DNA of 64,000 nucleotides from Orthosia cruda. Taxonomy: Eukaryota; Arthropoda; Insecta; Lepidoptera; Noctuidae. The notes under the pieces were generated by a model. The model had not been told where the DNA came from. It saw only the letters and a program-made list of their open reading frames with translations, and did no database searches. Location of the stretch: positions 21,444,279 through 21,508,278 of the forward strand of contig OZ059836.1 in assembly GCA_964057195.1 (NCBI GenBank), in the 5' to 3' direction. The position numbers and the translations under genes were made by a program. How positions within the stretch are numbered: the first letter of the stretch is position 1; each line of letters opens with the position of its first letter. This document shows, piece after piece, positions 42,408-54,007 of this stretch.

Positions 42408-44735
42408 GTACTGAGTATGTCAATAAACAGTTTAATGAATATTTAGACAAAGAAGGTATTAAGCATCAAACTACAGTGCCATATAATGCTCAACAGAATG
42501 CTATTTCTGAAAGAACAAACAGATCTATTGTTGAAAAGGCTCGTTGTATGCTTTCAGATAGTTCTCTTTCAAAAGGATATTGGCAAGATGCTGTGGAAAC
42601 TGCTGTGTTCTTAAAGAACAGATGTCCGCATCGAACTCTCGCCGGGAAGACGCCTTATGAATTATGGCATAATAGAAAACCAAACCTGTCTAATTTGAAA
42701 GTTTTTGGCCGTCGCGCGATGGTGAAGACTCCTGATCCTCTAAGGAAGAAGTTAGATCCTAAAGCCGCACAGTATATTTTTGTCGGATATTCAGACGATC
42801 GACAAAGTTATTTATTTCGCGAACCAAGTTGTCCAAGAAGGTTAGCCAGTTAGACGAGATGTGGTATTTTTTGAAAATTCTTTTACCGATATAAAGGCTA
42901 AAACCACACAATCAGTTCCTTTGATTGTCCATAGTGAATCTACTTTAGAATTGGTTCATAGGAAGGAGCATAATCCGATGCCGTCAATTAGTTCGACTTC
43001 TCAGGAGAGCAGTCACGTGGTCTCAACTGAAAAAGATGAAGGAGCTAATGACTTGGAGCTAATAACAGATCAAGTTCATAATACTACAGAATTTCTTAGC
43101 GCCGAAGATATTTCTGACACAGAAGATATAAGCGAACAGACAGTGATGCCTGAAGAACGGTATCCTCTTCGAAACAGAATAACTAAGAAAACTCACAGTA
43201 TTTTTGATTGTAATGCTACTATTACAACTGAACCTGAAGAGCCCCAAAGCTTTGATGAAGCTGTCAAAGCAGAAGATAGCGCAAGCTGGCAGTCTGCTAT
43301 ACAAGATGAGTTTAATTCACTGACTAAAAACAAGACTTGGAAGTTAGTTGAAAAAACCAACAAAAAAGTTATACCATGTAAATGGTTGTATAAAATAAAA
43401 AAGGATGCCGAAGGTAGAGTGGTGAAGTACAAGGCCAGACTTGTTGCTAAAGGCTTCAGTCAAGTTTCAGGTGTTGATTATTATGAAACTTTTTCACCAG
43501 TTATTCGAAATTCGTCTCTGCGTACACTTATTGCTTTAGCGGCAGAAATGGATTTAAAAATGCAGCACTTGGATGTGGATACTGCGTTCCTGAATGGTGA
43601 CCTGGCAGAGGAAGTCTTCATGCATCAACCTCCAGGTTTTATTAAACAAGGCGAAGAAGAAAAAGTTTGCTTGTTGAAAAAATCGCTCTATGTTTTAAAG
43701 CAAGCGGCTCGAGCTTGGAATAATAAATTAAACCAAACCTTATCTTCTGTAGGTTTTGTACGAACCTCTTCGGAACCATGTATCTATTTAAAAAAGTTTG
43801 GTGTTGAAACTGTCATCCTGGCAGTCTATGTCGATGATATTGTCATCTTTTATAAAAAGGAAATGTCATTTGTTAACGTCAAAACAGAATTGGCAAAATA
43901 TTTCTCATTAAAAGATTTAGGGCAATTAGATTTCTGTTTAGGTTTGAATGTAAAGCGATTGGACGAGAAAATATGCGTGAACCAAAAGACGTACATTCAA
44001 ACAGTTTTAAAACGTTTTAATATGCTAGACTGTAATCATATGTCAACTCCGCTGGAGAATAATAAGTATGAAAAAGATAAAGAATCTGATGAGTCTTATC
44101 CTTTCCAAAGCTTAATTGGTTGTTTGATGTTCCTAGCGGTAAATACTAGGCCAGACATAGCTTATGCTACGAGCTATTTAAGCCAGTTTAATAATTGTTT
44201 TGAAAAGAAACATTGGTCGGCCGCAAAAAGGATTTTGCAGTATCTGAAAGGATTTATTTTAAATTGATTACTGTATTACTTACAGGAAAACGGGTGCCTA
44301 TTTGTGTGGCTACACGGATGCAGATTGGGCTAATTGCATGTATGACAGGCGGTCATACACCGGTTTCTACATTACGCTAGCAGGCGGACCCATTAGTTGG
44401 GAATGTAAGAAACAGCAAACCGTAGCGTTATCTTCAACTGAAGCCGAATACATGGCGTTAACTAGCGCTGCAAAGGAAGCTACTTTTCTTAGGAGGTTAG
44501 TGTTTGAAATTACTGGTAACGCTGATAAGGTTGTTCTTTTTAATGATAGCCAAAGTGCACAGAAAATTGCGCTTAATCCAATCCACCACAACAGGACCAA
44601 GCACATTGATACCAAATATCATTTTATAAGGGAAAAAATTTGCGATGGTGTTATCAATGTTAAATATTTGCAGACAGATAAGATGACAGCTGATGTGTTA
44701 ACTAAGCCCTTAAGGCGCACAGCTCACCTAAGATG
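42408..44735 (+). pseudogene. copia B integrase-RT-RNase H, frameshifted
   Basis: Integrase C-part at 42408-42853 (QQNAISERTNRSIVEKARCM), RT at 42861-44267 with LDVDTAFLNGDLAEEVF and the catalytic YVDD at 43827-43838, RNase H from 44302 (YTDADWANCMYDRRSYTG, STEAEYMALTSAAKEA, TKHIDTKYHFIR). Frameshifts lie near 42840 and 44260. The last native codons are at 49252-49287 beyond copia C. Confidence 0.88.
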
Positions 44736-44922
44736 TGAAGGTTGTAGATACTCCAAATAAAAATAAAGAGTTCAATAATATAATTTTAATGAACTACAAC
44801 GAATATTGACAAGCGAAAAAAAAAAGAGTGACAAAAAACAAAACTATAATAATTTAAGACTAAAGTGGCCTATCTAAAAATCTAAGAAAGAAGGTTGATT
44901 ATGAAACTAAATAGTTCCAACA
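44736..44922 (-). repeat. 3' LTR of copia C
   Basis: 187 bp, one mismatch with 49065-49251 (T/C in CTAAAAAYCTAAG). On the element strand it begins TGTTGGAACT and ends ACAACCTTCA. Confidence 0.95.
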
Positions 44923-44962
44923 CTTCCCCTACTTCTGAATAGGTAATAGGCCATCATAAATG

Positions 44963-47900
44963 TTATACTAAACCTAAACCTTTTGTTAAACACAGATGTC
45001 TTTGCTTAGATAAAAACTTAGTTAAAACATCAGCCTTCATTTCATTTGTGGGTACATAATTCTATACTGATAATATCACTGGCAACAGTATCCCTTATAA
45101 AATGATGTCTTACATCAATGTGTTTTGTTCGTGAGTGATGAATGTTGTTTTTTGTTAGCATTTGAGCTCCCTGATTATCGCTGTAAATACAGACACCATT
45201 GTCCAAACCAAACACTTCCTTCAATAAGTTTTTGAGATATTGATTCTTTAGCAGCATCACTAAGAGCCATATATTCGGCCTCAGTCGTTGACAAGGCGAC
45301 TGTGCGCTGTTTACGAGATTCCCACGAAATAGGTCCATTTAAGTAAAATACATATCCAGTGTAGGATCTCCGGTCATTTAGACATGCGCCATAATCTGCA
45401 TCAGTATATCCCGTAAGTGCGAGTGTATTTTTCTTCTGGTATTTAAGTTTAAGATTTATTGTCCCTTTCAAATAACGTAGAACTCTTTTTGCTGCATTCC
45501 AGTGAATTGTGCCAAAGTTACTGTTAAACTGGCTTAACACGCTTACAGCATGTGTAATGTCTGGCCTAGTTCCTACAGACAGATACATTAGAGATCCAAC
45601 CAGTCTTTGATAAGGTAAATGTTGAGCACTCTCTTTCTCTTCATTTGAGGGATTCACTAATTTCAGATTAGGATCACCGGGAGTAGTAGCAGGTTTTGCA
45701 TCAGTCATTGCAAAATTATCTAGTACTTTTTTAATGTATTCTTCTTGATCAATGGTTATTCCATTATCCTCTTGAATGATCCTCATTCCTAAGAAATGTT
45801 TTAAATTGCCCAAATCCTTGACCTTAAAGAATTGTTTAATATTATTTTTAAAGTTTTCTTTCATGTCAGCATTATTGCTGAGAATGCAAAAATCGTCAAC
45901 AAAGATTGCGACAATTAAAATGCAAGTACCTTTAACTTTATAATATAGACAATGATCATGTTCAGACCTTTTCATTCCAAGTTGCAACATTGCTTCGTTA
46001 AGTTTCAGGTTCCACTGTCTAGGCGCTTGTTTCAGGCCGTAAAGTGCTTTCTTTAACTGGCATACTTTCCCCTTGTTGCACTCTTTGGTGAAAACCTCAG
46101 GTTGTTCCATAAAAATTTCTTCATTTAGATCACCGTTGAGAAACGCAGTTTCAACATCCATTTGATCCATTTTAATGTTCCATTGTGCTGCGAAAGCGAG
46201 TAGTAATCTTACCGTTGAGAGACGTGCGACAGGTGCGAATGTTTCATCATAATCTATGCCATAAGTTTGAGTAAAACCTTTGGCTACTAATCGCGCTTTA
46301 TAGCGTACGTTTTCCCCGTTTTCATTTTTCTTAATCTTGAATACCCATTTACAACGAACAATTTTCCTATCTTTAGGTCTATCAACAAGGATCCAAGTCT
46401 CATTATTTACAAGTGAGTCATATTCACTCAGAAGAGCTTCTTGCCATTTATTTTTATCATCAGAATAAATAGCTTCCTTATAATTTGAAGGAATATCATC
46501 TTCTACAGCTTTGTACAGAACTATATCTTCTGGCCACTTTTACGGGATTCTGTTTCTCAATGGATATCTCCTAACAAGTTGAGAAACTTGATTGTTTGTA
46601 TTATCTGAAATCTCTGCAACACTGTCATGAAATTCCTCATCAATGTTGTCATTTTCAGGTATATTAAGTTCTGTGAGCTGTGTTAAAGGTTCAGTCATAA
46701 TTTTGTTGGCTTCTCCTTCAGTTGGTATATTTTCAAAATTTTCTTGAATTATATTAGGAATGAATTCTGATAATTGAGTTCCAACTTTATCAACAATATT
46801 ATTTTGATAAGTAGACTTTGATTTGAATAGAAAATCGTTTTCAAAAAATTTGGCATCTCTTGTCCTGATAAGAATTTTTGGATGTTCGGGATCAACTACT
46901 CTGTATCCCTTAGATTCAGTACAATAACCTACAAATATGCATAGTTTGGCCTTAGCATCAAATTTCTTTCGAAGATTGTTTGGTATGTGCGCATATACTC
47001 TGCATCCAAAAATACGTAGATGAGAAAGATTCACTTTTCGTCCAGTCCAGATTTCTTCAGGTGTTTTCCCTCTAACTGCCTTAGTAGGTAAGCGATTTTT
47101 TAAGTAAGTCGCTGTATTAATGGCTTCTCCCCAATAAGTCTTAGGTAGATAAGATTCTGAAAGCATAGATCTTGCTTTCTCAACTAAAGTTCTGTTGACC
47201 CGTTCAGCTAAACCATTTTGCTCTGGATTGTAAGGTACAGTCGTTTGGTGAACTATACCGGATTGTTTAAAAATTTCTTTCATTTCGGAATTCAAATATT
47301 CACCACCGTTGTCAGAACGTAAAATTTTTATCTTTTTATCAGTTTGGTTCTCGACTAAGTTTTTAAATTCGCGAAACTTTTCTACAACTTCTGATTTTTG
47401 TTTTATTAGGTAGGTAAATGTTTTTCTAGAAAAATCGTCAGTGAAAGTCACGAAATATGAAGCACCTCCCAAAGATTGAGTACTCATAGGTCCGCAAACG
47501 TCACTGTGAATAATTTCCAGTAAATTTGACGATTTTGAATCCGACATTTTGAAAGGTTGCTTTGAAAGTTTACCTTCCACGCAAGCAATGCAGTTATCTT
47601 TAATAGATCCAGCAGGTTTTGGATACTTGACCCCATAAGCTAAGTGTAATCTTAGTAATTCCATACATCTGAAGTTCAGATGACCAAGACGCTTGTGCCA
47701 TAAATCAGCTGAATTATCTTTAACTTCTGTTAAATTCGCCTGAGCAATAGGTAAATCAAGTTTGTACATACCATTGACGTTTGAGGCTGTGTATAAAACT
47801 TTTCCGTATACCTTACACGTTTGACCATCAATAATTTTTCCTCCAGATTTCGAAAAAAGTAAGACATTTCCTTTCTTTACCAATGAGTTCACTGAAAGCA

Positions 47901-48993
47901 GGTTCGTTGACAAGTTCGGAACATGCAAAACTTCGGTAATGTTGGAAGTGTTTAGTTCTACAGTACCAATGGCACTTCTAATACTTTTCTTGACAGGTTC
48001 AGTATCATGTAGCCAATCACGCCGATTGGTCATATGACTCGTAGCCCCAGAATCTATAAAAAAGTCATCACTCTTTACAAAAGGCGACTTATTAAAAATT
48101 GGTTTACAAACAAAAGAATTTACAAAAGATTCACAAGCTTCAGAATTATCAAAATTAGAACTACTTACTGACTGATCATCAACCATATGTGTTACCTCGC
48201 AAATATCTATCTTTTCCCCTTGTGATTTAGCTTTGAGAACTCTGCAATTTGCTTTTATATGCCCTGGTTTACGGCAGTAATTGCAAAATATGTTCTTAGT
48301 GTCTCTATTAAACTTATTATATGATATCACTAAAGCACTATCTTCACGTGTATCACTGTAGGCGTTTAGATTACGGCTGTCTTCTTTCAGAAGTGCTACA
48401 ATGACATTATCTGAAGTCAGTTCAGAGACGGAATGTTCCAACGCCATGACAAGTGGCTTAAATTGCTCTGGTAGACCACATAGCAGTATAATTGCGAGAA
48501 ACGAATCATCAACCTTTTGATTTATTTGCTGTAATTGTTGATGTGTCGACATAATCTCATTAACATAAGTTTCCATGTTATCAATATAACGACAGTTCAT
48601 TAATCTTTTCATCAACGTGAGCTTTCTAATTAGTCCGCTGTCCGCGTATGTTCTTTTCAAGTTATTCCACGCTTCAAATGCGGATTTAGCTCCCATTATT
48701 TTAGAGAAGACTCTTTCGTGGCAGGACAAACCAATTTTAGAGCGGGCTCTGTCATCGCAGCGTAATATTTCTTTTGAGCTATTCTCCAAAGGTGGGTGCT
48801 TCACGCAATCCCATAGTCCACAATCAATCAGCATCATTTCCATTGAAAATGCCCATATCATGTAATTCGAATGGCCTTCTAATTTGTTAAAAGATGGAGT
48901 ACGTACTGTATGTGTAGTTGAAACATAGGGTACTACACTAGTATTACTTGCATTCGTATGATGAAGAGGTTTTGCACAAGAATCTCTCTGCAT
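44963..48993 (-). pseudogene. copia C gag-pol, one stop and two frameshifts
   Basis: ATG at 48993. 48993-46540 is an 817-codon frame with Gag, zinc knuckle CNYCRKPGHIKANC, protease FFIDSGATSHMT, and integrase with the zinc part LWHKRLGHLN...CIACVEGK and D,D,E core (IHSDVCGP, RSDNGGEYLN, NPEQNGLAERV). A single in-frame TAA near 46540 separates it from the RT frame, which continues in the same frame through MDQMDVETAFLNGDLNEEIF and RNase H YTDADYGACLNDRRSYTG. A small deletion near 45230 and an extra base near 45060 shift the last RNase H codons, which would end KGLGLV-stop at 44963. It would encode the full replication machinery if intact. Confidence 0.92.
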
Positions 48994-49050
48994 TTTTATT
49001 TTCGAATCTCTGTATACACACTATTATAAGGAGTTTAGACTTTCAGAGCT

Positions 49051-49064
49051 CTGGGCCCATAACC
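49051..49064 (-). promoter_or_regulatory. Primer binding site of copia C
   Basis: The element strand reads GGTTATGGGCCCAG right after the LTR, complementary to the anticodon-side segment of initiator tRNA-Met; the same site is used by Drosophila copia. Confidence 0.88.
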
Positions 49065-49251
49065 TGAAGGTTGTAGATACTCCAAATAAAAATAAAGAGT
49101 TCAATAATATAATTTTAATGAACTACAACGAATATTGACAAGCGAAAAAAAAAAGAGTGACAAAAAACAAAACTATAATAATTTAAGACTAAAGTGGCCT
49201 ATCTAAAAACCTAAGAAAGAAGGTTGATTATGAAACTAAATAGTTCCAACA
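49065..49251 (-). repeat. 5' LTR of copia C
   Basis: 187 bp, partner of 44736-44922, followed by AGATG (49252-49256). Confidence 0.95.
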
Positions 49252-49358
49252 AGATGTGTCACAGGAATGGGTTTAACCAATACTTAGTTTTTATGTTTTT
49301 CTTTTATTGTTCTATGTATGTATTGGTGTATTTTCCTTTATCTCCATTGAGGGGTGGG

Positions 49359-49463
49359 TGTTGTAGTTTTAGTTTTTATTATATCAATGTCATTTTTGAA
49401 AATATTCGTACTAAGAACGATCAGCTGTTTTGTCACTTTACTTCATTAAAATTCTTCACAACA
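49359..49463 (+). repeat. Probable 3' LTR of copia B
   Basis: Starts TGTTGTAG after a GAGGGGTGGG tract and ends TTCACAACA. With no 5' partner in the window the limits are inferred from TGTTG/CAACA only. Confidence 0.45.
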
Positions 49464-49679
49464 TAAATAACAAATATTATTATTTACTAGTTTTTCCAAC
49501 AAAATGGCTAAATAATAATCCTCTGAACATAAATATTGACAATACTAAGTTAATGACATTCACGCAACGAAAAAAAATTACTATGACTACTACTACTAAT
49601 ATGCATTACGAAAACAATCAAATGAATCAAGTTAACATCAAAATTCTTAGGTTTAACCATAGACCAAAGATTTGATTAG

Positions 49680-50185
49680 AAGGCATACATGATAGATTAG
49701 GCGAAGCGACTTAGCAAATCCTCATATGCTTTATATAAACTTACGCCAGTCACAAGAATTGACGCTATTGTTACAGCATAACATGGTTTAGCGGATTCTA
49801 TTTTAAGATACGGAGTTGTTTTTTGGGGCAACTCATCCAATAGGGAACTCATATTTAAAGCCCAAAAGAGGTGCATCAGGGTAATGTTTGGGTTAAAATT
49901 TGTAGAGTCATGTAAACCTTTCTTTATTAAATGTAAAATACTGACATTGCCCTGTTTGTAAATTTTTGAAGTTGCAGTATTTGTGAAGATGAATTTTCCA
50001 AGCTGTCGGATAGAAATAACTGGAGTCAACGGTACGTCAATATGTTGTGTTCGAGACAGTCCAAGACAGCACTGATGCATAATAGTGTTTTTTGTATGGC
50101 ACCAACTATTTATGACCATATACCGGAGTCAACTAAAATGTTAAATATTCACCCATTCAAAAACATTTTAAGAAATCTCCTGTAA
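49680..50185 (+). mobile_element. C-terminal fragment of a jockey-like LINE
   Basis: The plus-strand frame reads ILRYGVVFWGNSSNRELIFK, AQKRCIRVMFGLKF and FFIKCKILTLP, the post-RT domain of jockey elements, then APTIYDHIPESTKMLN. It has several stops. The 140-codon open frame on the opposite strand (49697-50119) is a shadow of this. Confidence 0.75.
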
Positions 50186-50289
50186 ATAGTGTAGCGTTAC
50201 GTTTAGCTCAGAGGGAGCTAAACGTAAGCCACGTTAATAAAATTAAATAATTATAAACTAAAAAATTAATAAAAGGATATTAAGAATAA

Positions 50290-50570
50290 AAACAGAAGGG
50301 CCGGCTTTGCACGACGTGGGGTGCTGGAGTTAGGCATCTAACCGGGCAGCAGGTCAGACAAGAAGGCGTGGTAGGCAGATGAGTTGGCACCACGACGGAC
50401 AAGCAGGCACTCGGATAGGCAGGCTGTAGAGTATGCAACAGGACGGAGAGGCAGGCACATGCAGATAGATGGTCGAAGGCGCAGGCAGCAAGGGGTGTGG
50501 AGGCCGGGCTGTGGCTTCATACGCCGATCAAACGAGCCCTTTAAGATGAACGGTGACCGACGAGGTTAAT
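50290..50570. other. GC-rich island of unknown origin
   Basis: About 280 bp rich in G and C (GGCCGGCTTTGCACGACG, many GGCAGGC/CAGGCAG motifs) in otherwise AT-rich DNA, open on both strands (50338-50520 minus, 50384-50569 plus). No protein family or repeat is recognised. Confidence 0.4.
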
Positions 50571-50984
50571 GAACCAGTAAAAATGCTCATATTTAAGTTC
50601 CACAATGAATACATTACATTTATTGCACTCAAAGATTAGATAAAATTCACAGCCGTATATGTTATAGTTTAAGGAGTTTTCAGATACAATAGTACACTTG
50701 ATAGTATTTAAGAAAATCCACCGTCTTTTGGCGTTCAGTCCAGATCCGAAACTAAAAATTGACGCCCGTCTTTCTTCGTTCTGTGTTCTATCTACATTTC
50801 AAATTCAAATTTCAATTAAGAAATAAAGACCAGAACGAATAAAAACGGTTCACAAAGGGGTCAGTCTACGCTACCCTTATAATAGTGTAAACCTAGCTTA
50901 AAGGAGGTTTGGTCCATGGTACCTATGTTACGGTCTATGGTTATAAGAAAAATAAAATAGACAGACAGATGTCATGTCAGATAA

Positions 50985-52744
50985 AGATATTTTGGAGGTA
51001 AAGATACAATGTATAATATATGCAGTAACTTTGCAGATACATTCACTGAAGAAATTATAAGTATTAAACATAAATGTAATATAAAATTATTAGACAGAAG
51101 TAAATATGTTTCTTCAAGCAATGTAACCTTTCATTTTAGGCCAGTATCCAGCAACACTGTGTGTAAAGTTATTGATCAGCTGAGCAGTGATAAGGCGCCG
51201 GGTATTGATTGTATTAGAGTCACTGACTTAAAAATAAACAAGAATAAAATCTCACCGGTCTTGTCGCACTTTGTCAACCTGTGTTTATCGAAAGGGGAAT
51301 ATCCAAGCCAACTTAAAAAAGCCTTAATTAGGCCTATCTATAAACAGGGAGTGCACTCAGATTACGCTAACTATAGGCCCATCGCTATCTTATCTGTGAT
51401 TACTAAAATAGTGGAGAAAATAGTAGTCGGGCAGGTTGGCGATTTCTTAGAGCAGAATCGTATACTATCAGATGCACAACACGGTTTTAGGCGCGGTCGT
51501 AGCACAACATCAGCTCTCTCACAGTTTTCGGAAGATATGAATTGTAGTTTAGACCAAGGTCATCAGGTGTTGGCGCCGTTTATTGATTATAAAAAGGCGT
51601 TTGTCACTTTGGACCACTAGGTGTTGTTGCAGGCCATGGATGAGTGTGGGATCAGAGGGCCCGCGAACAGGTGGTTCCGGAATTACTTGAGTGGCAGAAC
51701 CTTGCAGACCTGCATTTCTGGCGTGGCTGGTAAAGAAGCTGCGGTTAACCTTGGCGTTCCGACTGGTTCCGTATATGGACCGGTTGGCTATGTCATGCAT
51801 GTCAATAGCGTCAGTAATGTAGTTGGGAAGTGTCGGGTTTATATGTATGCGGATGACATGTGTCTTATGTACTCCTCTAAATCTATACAGGAGGTCAGGG
51901 ATGTGTTGCAAGCAGACTTCGACAATATTACCCGGTGGGCGCACGATAACGGTATCATACTAAACCTAAGCAAGACAAAAGTGATGCATGTGCACTCGCC
52001 GCACAACCTGGTGGCAAAAAAGGTCGATAGTAGGGATATAGGTATCGTGGGCCACACGTACGACTGCATGCACGTCGGAAATGTCGACTGTGTCTGTCAG
52101 CGGCTGAATTATGTCAGTAAGTATATGGAGAATATCTAGGTCTGTGGGTAGACCAACACATGAACTGGAAGACACAGGTTGACACAGTGTGTACGAAGCT
52201 TAGGTCAGTGTTAAGCAAATTCTATATCCTGAAGGCACCTTTAAGTAGGAAAACGCTGCGTGTGATTTATTTCGCTCTCGCCGAGTCTCTGCTGAGCTAT
52301 GGGTTAAATACTTATGGCCGTACATTCAAAACCTACCTGAACAGTATAAAATCACTCCAAGTTCGGTTTATGAAATACCTTGTTAACCCAAAACTGAAGC
52401 TTGAATGTAAAGAAAATTGTGATAGACCTTTTGTTGTATGCAAGGTGCTTCCCGTACATGAGAAGGTCAAGTATTTGATGGTTCTGGAGCAGTTTTTTAA
52501 CGACCAATTTAAAGTACAAGTGCAAAACGCTTATAATACTAGGAGCGTTGGAGAACGTAAATTCGTTAGAGCACCAGTTAAAAATTACTATGGCAAAAGA
52601 ACCAATAATTATTTGACCCCTACAATTTTTAATAATATCGACTGGCTGAGAAAAGATAATAGTGGAATTAGTGAGCGAACACTAAAAATTAAATTAAAAA
52701 CTGAACTGCTTAGTGACGTTGCCGCGATGTGCGGCAGTAGTTGA
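50985..52744 (+). mobile_element. Jockey-like LINE A, RT region, degenerate
   Basis: RT motifs appear in order: SDKAPGIDCI, YANYRPIAI, HGFRRGRSTTSA, FIDYKKAF, LGVPTGSVYGPV and the catalytic YADD near 51848. A TAG at 51618-51620 interrupts the frame in place, and a frameshift near 52130 separates the C-terminal part (52160-52744, ending MCGSS). No endonuclease domain is seen upstream, so it is 5'-truncated. LINE B follows directly. Confidence 0.82.
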
Positions 52745-54007
52745 TAATATCGAGTTGTTAATTGTTGTCGCGTGTTGCGGCAATGTCATTGAGCATATTG
52801 TTGCACTGTATTCTGATAAAGCATGCGCGGCGCGAGCCGTCGCCTGTGTGGGTGCCGGTATAAGGAAAGGAAGGATATCACTGCTTACTCTGTTGATCGC
52901 TTGTGTGAGGTAGCATGTGCAGAGGTCGAGGGGCATACTGTCTTGTGCGTTTACAGACCGCCAGCATCAAACTTGTCATTGTTTTTGATAACAATGGAAG
53001 AATTATTAAGTAAACTTTTCAGAGATAATAAATTAGTTTTTGTTTGTGGTGACTTAAATATAGCTCTGTTAGTCAACTCGCCTGAAAAATGTAAGCTCAT
53101 TTCATTATTTAAATCATTTAACCTAACATATTTATTTAATGAACCAACAAGAATAACAGCAACTTCAGCTTCTTGCATAGATAATGTATTCACTAATTGT
53201 AAAGTAAAAGATTCGTTTTTAATTAGTGGCGTTAAGTAAGACCATACTGGTCAACTAGTATCTTTTGAGTCAGATAAAAAAAATAACCTAGCTAAATCAA
53301 TTCGATTAAGACCACTTACTAAAAATAAATTAATCTCTTTTAATAATAATGTTTTTAGCAACCTTTGTAACGCCAGTTTTGATTCAAACGACCCCAATAT
53401 AAATTACGGCACGTTGTTTTCAACAGTTTGCCGAGAATTCAATAAAACGTGTCCTGTAAAAACAGTAAAAGTCAACAATTCCAAATCGAAATTTAGTGAA
53501 TGGGCCACTGAAAAAGCCGAGACATCTTATATAATTTATATTACGAAAAATCTTTGACTTCCGATCAAGTTTTTCACACTTATGTTAGAAACTATTCCAA
53601 AATATTCAAAAGAGTCTGCGCTCAAGCAAAATCTCTAATAATAATTAACAAAATTGGTGCTTCTAATAATAGAATAAAAACTGTGTGGCAATTAATTAAT
53701 AGAGAAACTGGAAAGATACAACAACGCGATCAGAATGAGTTGTCTTTGAAAATAACTAATCAAACCATTTCTGATAGGCAAGAAGTCGCTGAGACATTAG
53801 AAAATTTCTTTACCAACATTCCGTTAGAGGTCAAGAAGTCTCTTCCTTCCTCATCTAAATTAGCTGAAGCTCTTCTTAAAGAAAACTTTACTACAGACAT
53901 ACCAATCTTTAAATTTAAACCAATATGTATTGATACAATTAAAAACGCGTTCAAAAGTCTCAATATAAAGAATACTGAAGACTTGTGGGGGATATCCGTT
54001 AGGGTTC

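Larger units (their letters stand above)
44736..49251 (-). mobile_element. Ty1/copia element C, young, nested in copia B
   Basis: Complete element on the minus strand with two 187-bp LTRs (44736-44922 and 49065-49251) that differ at a single base. Target duplication AGATG at 44731-44735 and 49252-49256 splits the RNase H frame of copia B. It has a canonical initiator-tRNA primer site and a polypurine tract AGTAGGGGAAG (44923-44933). One long gag-pol reading frame is interrupted by one stop and two frameshifts. Confidence 0.95.
42408..49463 (+). mobile_element. Ty1/copia element B, 5'-truncated, host to copia C
   Basis: Begins inside integrase (GTEYVNKQFNEY) and runs through RT to RNase H at 44735, is interrupted by copia C (44736-49251), then resumes at 49252 to a stop at 49287. 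A G-rich polypurine-like tract (GAGGGGTGGG) and a probable short 3' LTR (49359-49463, TGTTG...CAACA) follow. The 5' LTR, gag, protease and the first half of integrase are absent. Confidence 0.8.

Noticed and set aside
49697..50119. 140-codon minus-strand open frame
   Set aside because: The plus strand encodes recognisable jockey C-terminal motifs here; the minus frame is its shadow.
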